From Aquibium oceanicum (GTDB lineage Bacteria > Pseudomonadota > Alphaproteobacteria > Rhizobiales > Rhizobiaceae): a stretch of DNA of 64,000 nt. Shown in pieces: positions 1 to 8,258 of this stretch (within the stretch, counting starts at the first letter, position 1; each line of letters starts with the position of its first letter). The notes below the pieces were generated by a model that saw nothing but the letters and a program-made list of their open reading frames with translations, was not told where the DNA came from and searched no databases. Made by a program: the position numbers and the translations under genes. The DNA lies in NCBI RefSeq assembly GCF_001889605.1, contig NZ_CP018171.1, forward strand, positions 4,176,501 to 4,240,500, read 5' to 3'.

Positions 1-90
1 GCGAAGCTTGCGCCGACACTTTGCCCAAGATTGAATTCCGAAGCCCCTCGATATACTCTTTCACGACGAATTCTCGCGAAGGAGGCACTG

Positions 91-630
91 ATGACCTTGA
101 CGACGGTGATTTCACAGCCGAGGCCCGTGGGCAGCGCGACGTCTCAAGCCAGGAGAGAAATGGCGGACCCGAACGCTTTCTCCGACGCCATGGGTGCGCA
201 GTCGAATCAGGCGGCGAACGACGACGGCGGGTCCGAAGGTACCTCGCCGACCGTCACCGCGACCTGGTCCGTCCCCACTGCCGGACTTGGTCCCGAGGAT
301 GTCGGCGGTCTGCCGGTCGAACCCGAGGATCAGTTGAGCGGTCTGCCCTTCGAGGAAAGCGACGAACTCAGCGGCCTGCCCGTGGAGCCGAAGGATGAGA
401 TCAGCGGATTACCCTTCGAACCGGAGGATGGACTCAGCGGATTGCCGGTAGAGGCGGAAGCGCCTGTCGCAGAAGGTCCGGTCGTGAGGGACAGATGGGT
501 CAGCGAGGCGACCGCTGCATCCTCCGGTCAGGGCGTGTTCACGGGCGACATGGCATTCGAGACGATGTCGAGCCTGTTGGGCCGCTACGCGGCATCTCCG
601 GCGGTACCCTATCAGGCAGCCACCAAGTAG
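91..630 (+). CDS. Hypothetical protein with five 11-residue repeats
   Basis: I do not recognise this 179-residue protein. The start at 91 is chosen because AAGGAGG lies 5 bases before it; an upstream TTG at 31 has no such site. Residues 72-126 are five consecutive 11-residue units of the form SGLP(V/F)ExxDxL, acidic and proline-containing, with no gaps. The flanks are low-complexity and rich in Ser, Ala and Gly. There is no signal peptide, membrane segment or cysteine. It is convergent with gspJ, 15 bases away, at the edge of the type II secretion cluster, so a link to secretion is possible but only by position. The repeats could form an extended acidic surface or a binding array. Confidence 0.7.
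   Translation: MTLTTVISQPRPVGSATSQARREMADPNAFSDAMGAQSNQAANDDGGSEGTSPTVTATWSVPTAGLGPEDVGGLPVEPEDQLSGLPFEESDELSGLPVEPKDEISGLPFEPEDGLSGLPVEAEAPVAEGPVVRDRWVSEATAASSGQGVFTGDMAFETMSSLLGRYAASPAVPYQAATK
304..468 (+). repeat. Five tandem 33-bp coding repeats
   Basis: Five in-frame units of 33 bases each encode GGLPVEPEDQL, SGLPFEESDEL, SGLPVEPKDEI, SGLPFEPEDGL and SGLPVEAEAPV. V and F alternate at position 5 of the unit (V,F,V,F,V). This suggests that a 22-residue double unit was duplicated. Confidence 0.85.
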
Positions 631-645
631 CCGCGTCTCAAAGGG

Positions 646-1299
646 TCAGCGCGGTTCTGCGAAGCGTTCCATGCACGCCTGGAACGCTTCAGTCGTTCCG
701 CAATTGGCCGGCATGTCGACCCTGAGGCGTGCGACGGCGAATTCCTTCCACGGTCGCGGCTCCGTACCCGAAATCTCGACATTGATGAGTCCCGGCAGGG
801 TCGAGCGGTTGTGCCATTCCCCATAGGTCTCGCCGTTCGCGGCGGTATAGGTGAAGGCAAGCTTGATCGGGCCGCGGATCAGCGGCAGGTCCTCGCCGCC
901 GGAGCGCTGGTCGCCATGGTCGCGCCGCGACCGCACGATCGCCTGATCTCCGCCGACGTTTGTGCGCAGATAGGTGACGCGGTCGATGCCTGCCCGCGCG
1001 TTGAAGCCCAGCGCCGGACGCAGGAAGGTGATCGTGTTCGCTCCGCCTTCGAAGAGCACCGCGGTACTCTTGTCGTCCTTGGCGAAGGGTTGCGCGGCTT
1101 CGAGATCCTCGACCAGCCGATCGAGGATGATGGCGGCCATGTCCGTACGGCTTCCCGACGCGATGAGATCCTGCCAGCGCTGCAGCCAGCTTCCCGTGTA
1201 GAGGGAAATGCCGCCGAACAGGATGCTTGCCAGCAGCAGCGCCACGATGGCCTCCAGCAGCGAGAACCCGCTGCGCGAGCGGCGCAGGCGCCTCCTCAT
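646..1299 (-). CDS. gspJ: Type II secretion minor pseudopilin GspJ
   Basis: This 217-residue protein is a minor pseudopilin of the type II secretion pilus tip, which is built in the inner membrane after cleavage by the prepilin peptidase. The N-terminus has basic residues, then the prepilin motif G|FSLLE with Glu at +5 and a hydrophobic helix (AIVALLLASILFGG). I start it at 1299, where ATGA overlaps the gspI stop by 4 bases; a longer frame to 1392 would add a leader unlike the family. It is the last gene of gspF-G-H-I-J. GspJ normally complexes with GspI and GspK. Confidence 0.85.
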   Translation of the reverse strand: MRRRLRRSRSGFSLLEAIVALLLASILFGGISLYTGSWLQRWQDLIASGSRTDMAAIILDRLVEDLEAAQPFAKDDKSTAVLFEGGANTITFLRPALGFNARAGIDRVTYLRTNVGGDQAIVRSRRDHGDQRSGGEDLPLIRGPIKLAFTYTAANGETYGEWHNRSTLPGLINVEISGTEPRPWKEFAVARLRVDMPANCGTTEAFQACMERFAEPR

Positions 1300-1673
1300 G
1301 GCCGCCCGATCCGCACCGTCTCGAACAGTGGCTCGGAACCCAGGCCCAAGCCGCTGTTCGCGGTGAGAACCGAAACCAGGTACAGTCGCCATCCCGCGAC
1401 ATCAAGATCGTCTTCGCGGCCCCAGTCGTACGGTTCGACGCGAACCAGGAAGTCGCCGACCGTGCGTTCCCCTTCGCGCAGCGGTTCCAGCCCCATAGCC
1501 ACTGTGGCGGCGTCCTGCTGCTCCTGGCGCCGTTCTGCCGAGCGTTCCAACCCCCCGAACGATCCGGCGACGCCCCCGATGATCGCTGTAACCGGTCCCA
1601 TCATCAGCAGCGCTATGACGAAGGCGGCCAGCACCTCGATCAGCATGAAGCCGCGCTTCGGACGGAGCGTCAT
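1296..1673 (-). CDS. gspI: Type II secretion minor pseudopilin GspI
   Basis: This 125-residue protein has a short basic leader followed by G|FMLIE and a long hydrophobic helix, the class III prepilin signal with Glu at +5. In the known systems GspI nucleates the tip complex with GspJ and GspK. The start at 1673 gives a 4-base ATGA overlap with the gspH stop, and its own stop overlaps the gspJ start in the same way, so the three genes are probably translationally coupled. The body after the helix is short and variable, as usual for the family. Confidence 0.82.
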   Translation of the reverse strand: MTLRPKRGFMLIEVLAAFVIALLMMGPVTAIIGGVAGSFGGLERSAERRQEQQDAATVAMGLEPLREGERTVGDFLVRVEPYDWGREDDLDVAGWRLYLVSVLTANSGLGLGSEPLFETVRIGRP

Positions 1674-2125
1674 ATGGAGGCCATCTCCACGCGTCCGGTC
1701 AGCCAGTCGACGCGCAGTTCCATGGATCGTCCGCCACCTGTAAGCGTCAGCACACCGCCACACGAGCGGCCGTCTGAGAGGTAGCGCAACGCCCGCTGCC
1801 CCGCGATGAGGGGGCAAAGGTTCGAGGTGACCCATCGCAGGCCGATGCCGTTGCGGATGGTGAGCGGCTCGCCTCCGGCGACGCTGATGCGTCCGCGCTG
1901 CGCGTCCACCTCGATGTCCACCGCGCCCTGCTGCCGGACGGCCAGCGAACGGCCTTCCCGGAACGACGCGGCCACCTTTACGGCCTCCGCCTCCAGATCG
2001 GCGGCCGATACGCCCGCCCGCGGTCGCGGCATCAGGACCAGCGCGGCAAGCGACATGACGGCGATCGCCAGCACGATGTCGAGCAGCACGATGCCGCGTC
2101 TGGACGCTTTGCGGCGGGCGCGCAT
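1670..2125 (-). CDS. gspH: Type II secretion minor pseudopilin GspH
   Basis: This 151-residue protein begins with a basic stretch followed by GIVLLDIVLAIAVMSLAALV. It looks like a pseudopilin helix but has Asp where the family has Glu at +5, and Ile rather than Phe at +1. The C-terminal part (residues 60-150) fits the GspH beta-sandwich. The identity rests on position between gspG and gspI, the prepilin-like N-terminus and length. The start is 1 base after the gspG stop codon, and the stop overlaps gspI. Confidence 0.75.
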   Translation of the reverse strand: MRARRKASRRGIVLLDIVLAIAVMSLAALVLMPRPRAGVSAADLEAEAVKVAASFREGRSLAVRQQGAVDIEVDAQRGRISVAGGEPLTIRNGIGLRWVTSNLCPLIAGQRALRYLSDGRSCGGVLTLTGGGRSMELRVDWLTGRVEMASI

Positions 2126-2126
2126 C

Positions 2127-2570
2127 CTATCGCGGCGGGAGCGCGCTGGCTCCGTTTCCGTCCGGACCCGCCGTCGCGATGCGGAAGGTATGGCCGTCGC
2201 TGGAGTAGATGTAGTCCCGGCCCCAGGGATCAGTCGGAAGGTTGTCGCCGCGTATGTACGGCCCGTTCCACGTCTGCAGGCTGGATGGCTGCTTGACCAG
2301 GGCGCTCAGACCTTCCGACTGGCTGGGATACCGGCCGACGTCGATGAAGAAGATGTCGAGCGCGCTGGAGAACGCCTCGATCTGCAGCTTGGCCGCGCGT
2401 TCGCGCGAATCGGAGAGCTGCGCCAGAACGCGCGGCCCGACCAGTGCCGAAATGAGCCCGATGATGGCCAAGACGACCAGCATCTCGATGAGCGTGAAAC
2501 CCGCCTGCCGCCTGCGCCGGCGCGAAGGGCGGGTCCGGAACGGGTGATTCCTCATCAATCGTTCAAACAT
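2127..2570 (-). CDS. gspG: Type II secretion major pseudopilin GspG
   Basis: This 147-residue protein is the major pseudopilin that forms the secretion pseudopilus. After a 23-residue basic leader comes the canonical GFTLIEMLVVLAIIGLISAL motif. It is followed by the family signatures GRYPSQSEGLSAL and DPWGRDYIY near the C-terminus, and the C-terminal Asp-rich calcium-site region is recognisable. Start 2570 is preceded by GGAG about 9 bases upstream; an alternative ATG at 2555 lacks a ribosome site. It lies 14 bases after gspF. Confidence 0.93.
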   Translation of the reverse strand: MFERLMRNHPFRTRPSRRRRRQAGFTLIEMLVVLAIIGLISALVGPRVLAQLSDSRERAAKLQIEAFSSALDIFFIDVGRYPSQSEGLSALVKQPSSLQTWNGPYIRGDNLPTDPWGRDYIYSSDGHTFRIATAGPDGNGASALPPR

Positions 2571-2584
2571 GGGTTCAAGCTCCG

Positions 2585-3787
2585 CTAACGAACCAGATCG
2601 TTGAAAGACATTAGCGTCGACATGATCGATACTATCATGCCGCCGATCAAGACACTTATCGTGGCCACGGCCGCAGGTCCCACGAACCCGACCGTGCGCG
2701 CCAGTGAGCGCTCCAGTCGCGCCTCGTAGAAGTCGGCGACCTTGTAGGCGAGAGACGCCATCTCGCCGCTCTGTTCCCCGATGCGCAGCATACGCATGGC
2801 GAGCGGCGGCAGGTCGAGGATCTCGATCGCCTGGCTGAGCCGCTGGCCCTGGCGTACTGCGTCCGAGGCTCTCTGCGCCCTCTCCCGCGCGACCTCCCCG
2901 TGATCCACCGTCTCGCTGATCAGCTTGATGGCGGTCGGGGCGGCAACGCCGGTCTCGCTCATCATGCCGAGCATGCGGGTGAAGCGCGCGGTCCGGTAGC
3001 TGTGGGCGATGTCGGACAGGATCGGAAGCTTCCCGCCGATGCTCCAAAGAACCGTCCGCAGCGTACCGCGCCGAGCCGCGATGAACAGTCCGAGGAGCAC
3101 GGCCGCCAGGAGCGCGAGCAGCCACTCGCCCTGCTCGCGCAGGAAGCGGGACACAACGAGCATGGTGTTTAGGAGCGCATCCGGTTCCCGCGTCTGGGCA
3201 AGCATCGGCTCGAATTGCGGCAGGACGCCGATCATGAAGAAGACCAGCACCGCGATCGTGCCCAGCATCAGCACCGCCGGATAGCGCAACGCCTCCGAAA
3301 CGCGCGCGGCGAGCGCTTCGAAGCGCTGGCGTTCGTCGGCCGTCCGCGCGAGCAGGCTCGGCAGCATGCCGGTCGATTCGGCGACCTTGATCATCGCGAT
3401 CTGGAAGGGCGGAAAGAGTTGCGGCCAGTCTTCCAGCGCCTGTGAGAACGAGCGCCCGCCCGAAAGGGCGGTGTGGAGCCCGGCGACGACCGGTTTCAGA
3501 CGGCCATTGTCGAATTCCTTGCCCATGATGGCGAGCGCTTCGTCGATCCGGATCCCGGCGTTGAGCATGATCGACAGGTCCGACAGGAAACGCGTCACCT
3601 GCTGAGTGGGTATCTTCCCGCCTGACGATGACGACGCGGTCGCGCCGACACGCTGCTCCTGGACGCTGACGGGGATCAGCCCGCGCCGGTCGAGGAGGCG
3701 CGCGGCATCGTCTGCGTCGCCGGCCTCGATACGGCCCTGCTCCAGACTGCCCTGCGCATTGAGAGCCTTGTAGGCGAAAGCGGTCAT
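2585..3787 (-). CDS. gspF: Type II secretion inner-membrane platform protein GspF
   Basis: This 400-residue polytopic protein forms the secretion platform that couples the GspE ATPase to pseudopilus assembly. It opens with MTAFAYKALNAQG, a typical GspF beginning. It carries two repeated T2SSF domains (from about residues 70 and 275, each starting with an (R/T)F-(L/M)..(L/M)..AG-type helix bundle) and three long hydrophobic segments. I start it at 3787; a frame to 3859 would add 24 residues not seen in the family. It heads the gspFGHIJ block and has its own upstream region shared with the divergent I9-like gene. Confidence 0.93.
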   Translation of the reverse strand: MTAFAYKALNAQGSLEQGRIEAGDADDAARLLDRRGLIPVSVQEQRVGATASSSSGGKIPTQQVTRFLSDLSIMLNAGIRIDEALAIMGKEFDNGRLKPVVAGLHTALSGGRSFSQALEDWPQLFPPFQIAMIKVAESTGMLPSLLARTADERQRFEALAARVSEALRYPAVLMLGTIAVLVFFMIGVLPQFEPMLAQTREPDALLNTMLVVSRFLREQGEWLLALLAAVLLGLFIAARRGTLRTVLWSIGGKLPILSDIAHSYRTARFTRMLGMMSETGVAAPTAIKLISETVDHGEVARERAQRASDAVRQGQRLSQAIEILDLPPLAMRMLRIGEQSGEMASLAYKVADFYEARLERSLARTVGFVGPAAVATISVLIGGMIVSIMSTLMSFNDLVR

Positions 3788-4094
3788 GGCGAACCGGCTG
3801 TACTTTACCCTGCTCCGACTCGCGCCGATCGATCGATCCTCGGTCGCGCTATTTCCCACCCTGCTCGCGGCTCGTCTGGCGCGACGAGTTCTCCAAAGCC
3901 GGCGGCTGGATTAGTATACCAAGCCGCTATCTTCCGCAACGGAGGCCAAAGACCCACATCGGGACACCCGCCGTGCTAGCCCAGGCCGCCGGTCATGTCT
4001 TTGCGTTCATTGTGGGTTCAGCCGCCCCATGAAAGGATGCTCGCAACGTCAGGGCCCTTGATGGCACTGCACGAAACACAGAAGGAGCGAGCAA
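3788..4094. other. Divergent intergenic region, gspF / I9-like gene
   Basis: These 307 bases separate two divergently transcribed genes and must hold the promoters for both gspFGHIJ and the I9-like gene. I see no convincing -35/-10 pair, operator repeat or RNA gene. The only clear element is AAGGAG 8 bases before the ATG at 4095. Confidence 0.5.
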
Positions 4095-4583
4095 ATGGCG
4101 CATCTGCACTTCGGTCACGACCCGCACAAGCCGGCATCGGCATCTGCGAACGGAGCTTCCCGCTCCCTCGGGCGGTCCCCACTCGCCGTGCGGCTCGCGG
4201 CGCCCTTCATGGCATTGGGTGTCTTCCTCGCGGTCGTTCCGGCGTCTACGATGGAAGCTGCCGCGTTCGATTTCAGCCGGGGCCACTCCGGCCCTTCGCC
4301 GTTCGTGCGCGCACCGGGCAAGCAGGGACCCGGCTTCAAGCTTCGGCATCAGATACAGGCGAGCCCCATGGAGCGCGTGATCGTCCAGTTCGATCCTTCG
4401 AAGGATCGTGGATCCGAGATCCGCCGCATCCTCGACGCGCTCGACGGACTGCCCCACAAAGTGGCCTCCACGTTCGAGGTCACGCCGGCCATCGTGCTGG
4501 AGGTGAACGCAAAGGGCATGGAACGCCTGCGCGCCCTGCCCGGCGTGATGGTTCAAATGGATTCGCTCGCCAAGCCTAACTGA
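4095..4583 (+). CDS. Secreted stand-alone inhibitor I9-like protein
   Basis: This 162-residue protein has an N-terminal polar stretch, then a hydrophobic segment (residues 33-50) that looks like a signal or anchor. The C-terminal domain (93-158) runs ERVIVQFDP...EIRRILDAL...FEVTPAIVLEVNAKGMERLRALPGV. That is the pattern of subtilisin propeptides and I9 inhibitors: beta strand, helix, central hydrophobic strand, helix, 'L.alpGV'. No protease domain follows it here. A good AAGGAG supports the start. It lies on the opposite strand between gspF and the gspC-like gene. It may be a chaperone or inhibitor of a secreted subtilase, or an orphan I9 fold with another role. Assignment is by pattern only. 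Confidence 0.6.
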   Translation: MAHLHFGHDPHKPASASANGASRSLGRSPLAVRLAAPFMALGVFLAVVPASTMEAAAFDFSRGHSGPSPFVRAPGKQGPGFKLRHQIQASPMERVIVQFDPSKDRGSEIRRILDALDGLPHKVASTFEVTPAIVLEVNAKGMERLRALPGVMVQMDSLAKPN

Positions 4584-4606
4584 TTTCGGGCGCGGAGCCG
4601 GTCGGG

Positions 4607-5074
4607 CTACTGGAGCGATCGGAAGCGGATCAGCGCCTGGCCGCCCTCGCCGTCGAGAACGACTTCCGATCCCCTGACGTCGGCGAGCGTCCAGCCGTCC
4701 CTGCTCTCGCCCTGGCGCAGGCTGAATGCGCCCTCCGCTCCCTCCGCCCGGAACGTCGCGATGACGAGCCGGGTGGATCGCACGACCCCGACCAGTTCCC
4801 ATTCCGGCGGCGTGAACTCGACTTCGGGTTCGGCGGCGATTTCGATCTCGGCGGGCGGTTCCACCACGACCGGCGCCGGAATCTCCACGGGCTCGAATTT
4901 CTTTGGCGCGCGCCGGTCCGGGGCGAACAGCGGAAGCTCGCGAAGAGAGAGATAGTCCGCCGGCGTGCGTTCGCTCACCGCGAGCGGCGTCGGCAACTGC
5001 GCTACCGCCGATCCGCCGAGCGCGGCCGCGCCGAGGATACCCCAGAGGAGCAACCGGGACTGGAAACGGTCCAT
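4607..5074 (-). CDS. GspC-like type II secretion protein
   Basis: This 155-residue protein has one N-terminal membrane segment (residues 8-25) and an acidic proline-rich linker (about 55-90). A small beta domain follows (PPEWELVGVVRSTRLVIATF..., 90-153) resembling the periplasmic HR domain of GspC or PilP, which contacts the secretin. There is no PDZ domain, so it is shorter than classical GspC (around 270-300 residues). The start overlaps the gspM stop by one base (TGATG). It ends the gspD-O-K-L-M-C run. Position and fold suggest it links the inner-membrane platform to GspD. Confidence 0.68.
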   Translation of the reverse strand: MDRFQSRLLLWGILGAAALGGSAVAQLPTPLAVSERTPADYLSLRELPLFAPDRRAPKKFEPVEIPAPVVVEPPAEIEIAAEPEVEFTPPEWELVGVVRSTRLVIATFRAEGAEGAFSLRQGESRDGWTLADVRGSEVVLDGEGGQALIRFRSLQ

Positions 5075-5679
5075 CAGCTTTCCTCCCCGATTCGGAAGGC
5101 CGACAGCGTCATGCGCAGGGACAGCGGGCGATCGCCCGTTGACGCCCCGCTGCTGACGTCGCCGATGCTGCGCTGCGGACGCAGCACGATGGAGTCGATG
5201 ACAATCACCGGAAGCGAAACCTCGATCGCGTGCAGGAATTCCGGCAGCGACTGTTCCATCACCTCCACGTCTGCATTGAGGCGCACCCGCACCAGCGGCT
5301 TGCCGGTCTCGTCCGTGACGTCCCCGACCGCCTCGACCTGAGGCGCGTCGACGGCTCGCACTACCGCGCCCGTGCCGGCGGCGAGGTCGGACACCTCGCG
5401 CTGGAACTGCGCCGAGGCGAGCCCCTGCGTTCGCCCGCCCATGAGAAGCTGGATGCCGTCCAGGCTGTTCCCGTCCGCCGCATCGCCGGTACCGGCCATC
5501 GACGCGGCACGCTCCTCCATCTGGGCGAGCCGCCGTTCTAGAACCGCGAGCGCCTCCTGTTCGGCCTGCCACGACATCCAGGCATCGCCCGCGAGGATGC
5601 CCGCCCCCGCCACGAGAGCGATGACGACGAACAGCGAGGACAGTCGCCCGTCGAACCAGGATCTGCGAGCGGCGCTCAA
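5074..5679 (-). CDS. gspM: Type II secretion protein GspM (subtype b)
   Basis: This 201-residue bitopic protein has a short cytoplasmic N-terminus and one membrane helix (residues 15-33). A coiled-coil (EQEALAVLERRLAQMEERAA) and a periplasmic ferredoxin-like domain follow. In the family GspM partners GspL under the pseudopilus. The match is to the 'GspMb' type found in alphaproteobacteria rather than to enteric GspM. Its start overlaps the gspL stop by 4 bases, which supports the L-M pairing. Confidence 0.78.
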   Translation of the reverse strand: MSAARRSWFDGRLSSLFVVIALVAGAGILAGDAWMSWQAEQEALAVLERRLAQMEERAASMAGTGDAADGNSLDGIQLLMGGRTQGLASAQFQREVSDLAAGTGAVVRAVDAPQVEAVGDVTDETGKPLVRVRLNADVEVMEQSLPEFLHAIEVSLPVIVIDSIVLRPQRSIGDVSSGASTGDRPLSLRMTLSAFRIGEES

Positions 5680-6737
5680 TCCAGCCCCCCGCCGGTGCGG
5701 ATGAGTGGTAGCGTCTCGAGCACGAAATCCGACGTCGTCCCATCCTCCGAGCGGGTCGCGGGGCCGACGAGCCGGCTCTGCACGAACCGCCCGGACGATT
5801 CCAAAGCGGTGAGCACGTCGGGCACGTTGCTGGTCTTGCCGGACAGGCGCACGGTCCCGTCGACGAAGGTGATCTCCGTCGCATAGGCATGGATCGGCAG
5901 CGCCGCCGCCAGGTCGTCGAGCGCGCCGACGACGCTCACTGCCTGGTTCTTGATGTCGAGAGCGGCCTGTTCCGGCGCAGTGGCGACTTCTTCGGGATTG
6001 CTGGCCTTGACGATGGCGTCGCGGGCTTTCTCCATGCGCGCCTCCAGATTTGCCCGGCGCTCGGCGTTCTCACCGGCGGTCAGGTTGCGCCACAGCAAGG
6101 AACCACCCGCCACGACCGCCGCCAGGACGAGGATCGCGGCCAGCGACCGCCTGACCACGCGCCGCGCGTTCCCGACGCCGGCGCGCCCAGTGAGCTGGAT
6201 GGCGCCTCCCGATCCCGCCGCGGGCGCTTCGACGGTGATGCCCCGCGGCTGTGCGCGTTCGATCTGTTCCAGCACCGGTGCCAGACGCGACCGCCCAACG
6301 ATGGCGATCGAGGCGACCAGCCGCTTCGCCACGCGATCGATTTCGGCGATCCGGTGTCCTGAATAGGCTTCGGCCGGCGGCAGCGGAGACAGCGAACTCA
6401 TCCGCGAGGCGACGATCCCGTCCATGTGATCCGCGGCTTCGAGCGGCAGTTCGATCCTGCGCCGGATCAGCCATTGTTCCGGAACGCCAAGCACGACGTT
6501 GCGGCCCTTGACGGCGTTGGCGAGGGTGTCGGCACCGCCGGCTTCGCCGAGCTGCACGGCAACGGCCGCGCTGCGCGCGGTGGCTCCGTGCACCGTCAGG
6601 GTCTTGCCGTCGGGTGCGATCTCGACGCGCGTACGTTTGCCGCGCATCCCCGATCCCATTGAATCGCTGATCAGCGAGGCGGGACCATCCAGCCAGTCGT
6701 CGAACGCCCTGACAACGCCACCCAACGTCATCTGCAT
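5676..6737 (-). CDS. gspL: Type II secretion protein GspL / PilN-domain
   Basis: This 353-residue protein has a cytoplasmic N-terminal half (1-190) with a degenerate actin-like/PilM-type region (LGVPEQWLIRRRIELPLEAA). One membrane helix (199-216) and a coiled segment follow, then a PilN/GspL C-terminal ferredoxin-like domain (260-345, VDGTVRLSGKTSNVPDVLTAL). GspL anchors the GspE ATPase to the membrane and pairs with GspM. Order K-L-M and the overlap with gspM support the call. The sequence is divergent from enteric GspL. Confidence 0.78.
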   Translation of the reverse strand: MQMTLGGVVRAFDDWLDGPASLISDSMGSGMRGKRTRVEIAPDGKTLTVHGATARSAAVAVQLGEAGGADTLANAVKGRNVVLGVPEQWLIRRRIELPLEAADHMDGIVASRMSSLSPLPPAEAYSGHRIAEIDRVAKRLVASIAIVGRSRLAPVLEQIERAQPRGITVEAPAAGSGGAIQLTGRAGVGNARRVVRRSLAAILVLAAVVAGGSLLWRNLTAGENAERRANLEARMEKARDAIVKASNPEEVATAPEQAALDIKNQAVSVVGALDDLAAALPIHAYATEITFVDGTVRLSGKTSNVPDVLTALESSGRFVQSRLVGPATRSEDGTTSDFVLETLPLIRTGGGLD

Positions 6738-6775
6738 GTCAGCCTCGGTGCCTCCCGGTCATCAAGATGGCTGCT

Positions 6776-7705
6776 TCATTTAGCGTCATCCGCCAGCCGG
6801 CGCCAGTCGAGGACCCGGTAGGGTAACTCGTCCTCCGTCGCCACCATGATCGTCGCCTCGTATGCTTCGCGATGCCCCGAAGGCAGCTCGACCGAGAGAT
6901 CCACCCGCCAGCTCGGCGCCAGGTCCGCGGTGTTGTACTCGATGTCGGAGAGGAATTGCCGGAGTTCGGTCCCGTCGATGCGACCTTCGCGATACCGCGC
7001 GATCGCCTGCACGACCGATCGCGGCAGGCCGGGTATCTTTTCCAGCAGTGCGGGGTCGGCATTCTCGATGCGCATTCCTTCCAGCCCCGAGGAAACGGTC
7101 ACGAAGCGGTCCATGCCCACCGCCACATCTTCGGGCATGTCGCGCACGAGAGCGATTTCATGCACCGAGCGGAACGGATGCGCTTCCTTCGGCTGTCGCG
7201 GCGCGGTTGGGCTCGGGTTCTCGCCTTCTTTCGGGTCCGTGTCGTCCGGGCGGCGCTCCAGTATCTCGTCCGAGAGCTTGTCCGAAAGTCCGTTGCTCGC
7301 GCCCGCCGCCCGCAACACGCCGGTGATGAGCGGCTTCTGCGCGGTGTTCAGGTCCACCCGCATGGCTTCGTTCTTGAGGATCAGGGACACCGACCCCGAA
7401 CGCGTCTCCAGGGATCCTGTGAGCGTGTCGGGCATGGTCGTGTTTTCGTCCGACGCCCCTGCCCGGACCAGCCCGGCCGCCAGGGCAAGCCCCGCATCAG
7501 CCAGCATGCGCGCGGCCGCCTTGTCTTCGGTGACGCGCACGTTGATGACGACGCTGCTCATGTGAAGCCGCAGCACCACCGCGAGGAACGCGACGAAGAC
7601 CATCACCCACAGCACGCCGACGAGGATCGCGCCCCGCCGCGACGCAGAACGCGAGCGTGGCAACCAAGCCCTGTGCCGTTCCTCCGTGCGCAGCTGCCTA
7701 TCCAT
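6776..7705 (-). CDS. gspK: Type II secretion minor pseudopilin GspK
   Basis: This 309-residue protein is the large minor pseudopilin that caps the pseudopilus tip. After a 24-residue basic leader it has RRGAILVGVLWVMVFVAFLA, the GspK form of the prepilin signal, in which Glu+5 is normally missing. The long body contains the GspK helical insertion with VDLNTA (about residue 123) and the IPGLP helix-hairpin-helix-like segment (224-240). The start overlaps the 3' end of gspO by 8 bases. Confidence 0.87.
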   Translation of the reverse strand: MDRQLRTEERHRAWLPRSRSASRRGAILVGVLWVMVFVAFLAVVLRLHMSSVVINVRVTEDKAAARMLADAGLALAAGLVRAGASDENTTMPDTLTGSLETRSGSVSLILKNEAMRVDLNTAQKPLITGVLRAAGASNGLSDKLSDEILERRPDDTDPKEGENPSPTAPRQPKEAHPFRSVHEIALVRDMPEDVAVGMDRFVTVSSGLEGMRIENADPALLEKIPGLPRSVVQAIARYREGRIDGTELRQFLSDIEYNTADLAPSWRVDLSVELPSGHREAYEATIMVATEDELPYRVLDWRRLADDAK

Positions 7706-8258
7706 GGACGGGAAACCACGCCCAGACGAGCACGGCGGAGGGTGCCAAGAAAGTGCCGAAGGGAACCCGAGACACCGCGCGCAACGGCCGGCGTTTCCGC
7801 CATGACCGGATGATCACGAAGAGCACGGCTGCCGTCGAGGCAAGCAGGAGTTGCAGGCCGGTACCCCACACGCCCACCAGCATCGCCGAGGCCCCGAGAA
7901 GCTTGACGTCGCCGAACCCGATGCCGGAGCGGCCGCGAAGCTGGACATATGCGAACGATATCGCCGCCATCGCCATTCCAACCGCCAGGCCTTCCGCAAA
8001 GCTGCCGCCGACCGCCCATGGGTCGGCGGTGGCTTCAAGGCGGAGCAGGAGTGCGACGACAGCGATCATGATCGTGTATCGATCCGGAATGATCATCCTT
8101 GTCAGATCTTCGACCGCAATCGCGGCGGCGACAAGGCAGAGGACGAGCCCGGCGATCAGGACCCACCAGGATTGCGCGGCCAGCCGCGGCAGGACGGCGA
8201 TCGCGAGCAACCCGGCACCGATCAGCGCGCCGCGGCGGCGCGCGGCACTCGGGGTCAT
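7698..8258 (-). CDS. gspO: Type IV prepilin peptidase GspO (A24 family)
   Basis: This 186-residue polytopic aspartic protease is expected to cleave the leaders of the Gsp pseudopilins. The two catalytic aspartates are visible: Asp51 in AVEDLTRMIIPD and Asp117 in GFGDVKLLG. Membrane helices fill most of the chain. It is much shorter than bifunctional PilD/GspO (about 290) because the N-terminal cytosolic methyltransferase domain with its CxxC pairs is missing. The family is therefore peptidase-only, like many A24 enzymes of alphaproteobacteria. It overlaps the gspD stop by 4 bases. Confidence 0.88.
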   Translation of the reverse strand: MTPSAARRRGALIGAGLLAIAVLPRLAAQSWWVLIAGLVLCLVAAAIAVEDLTRMIIPDRYTIMIAVVALLLRLEATADPWAVGGSFAEGLAVGMAMAAISFAYVQLRGRSGIGFGDVKLLGASAMLVGVWGTGLQLLLASTAAVLFVIIRSWRKRRPLRAVSRVPFGTFLAPSAVLVWAWFPVHG

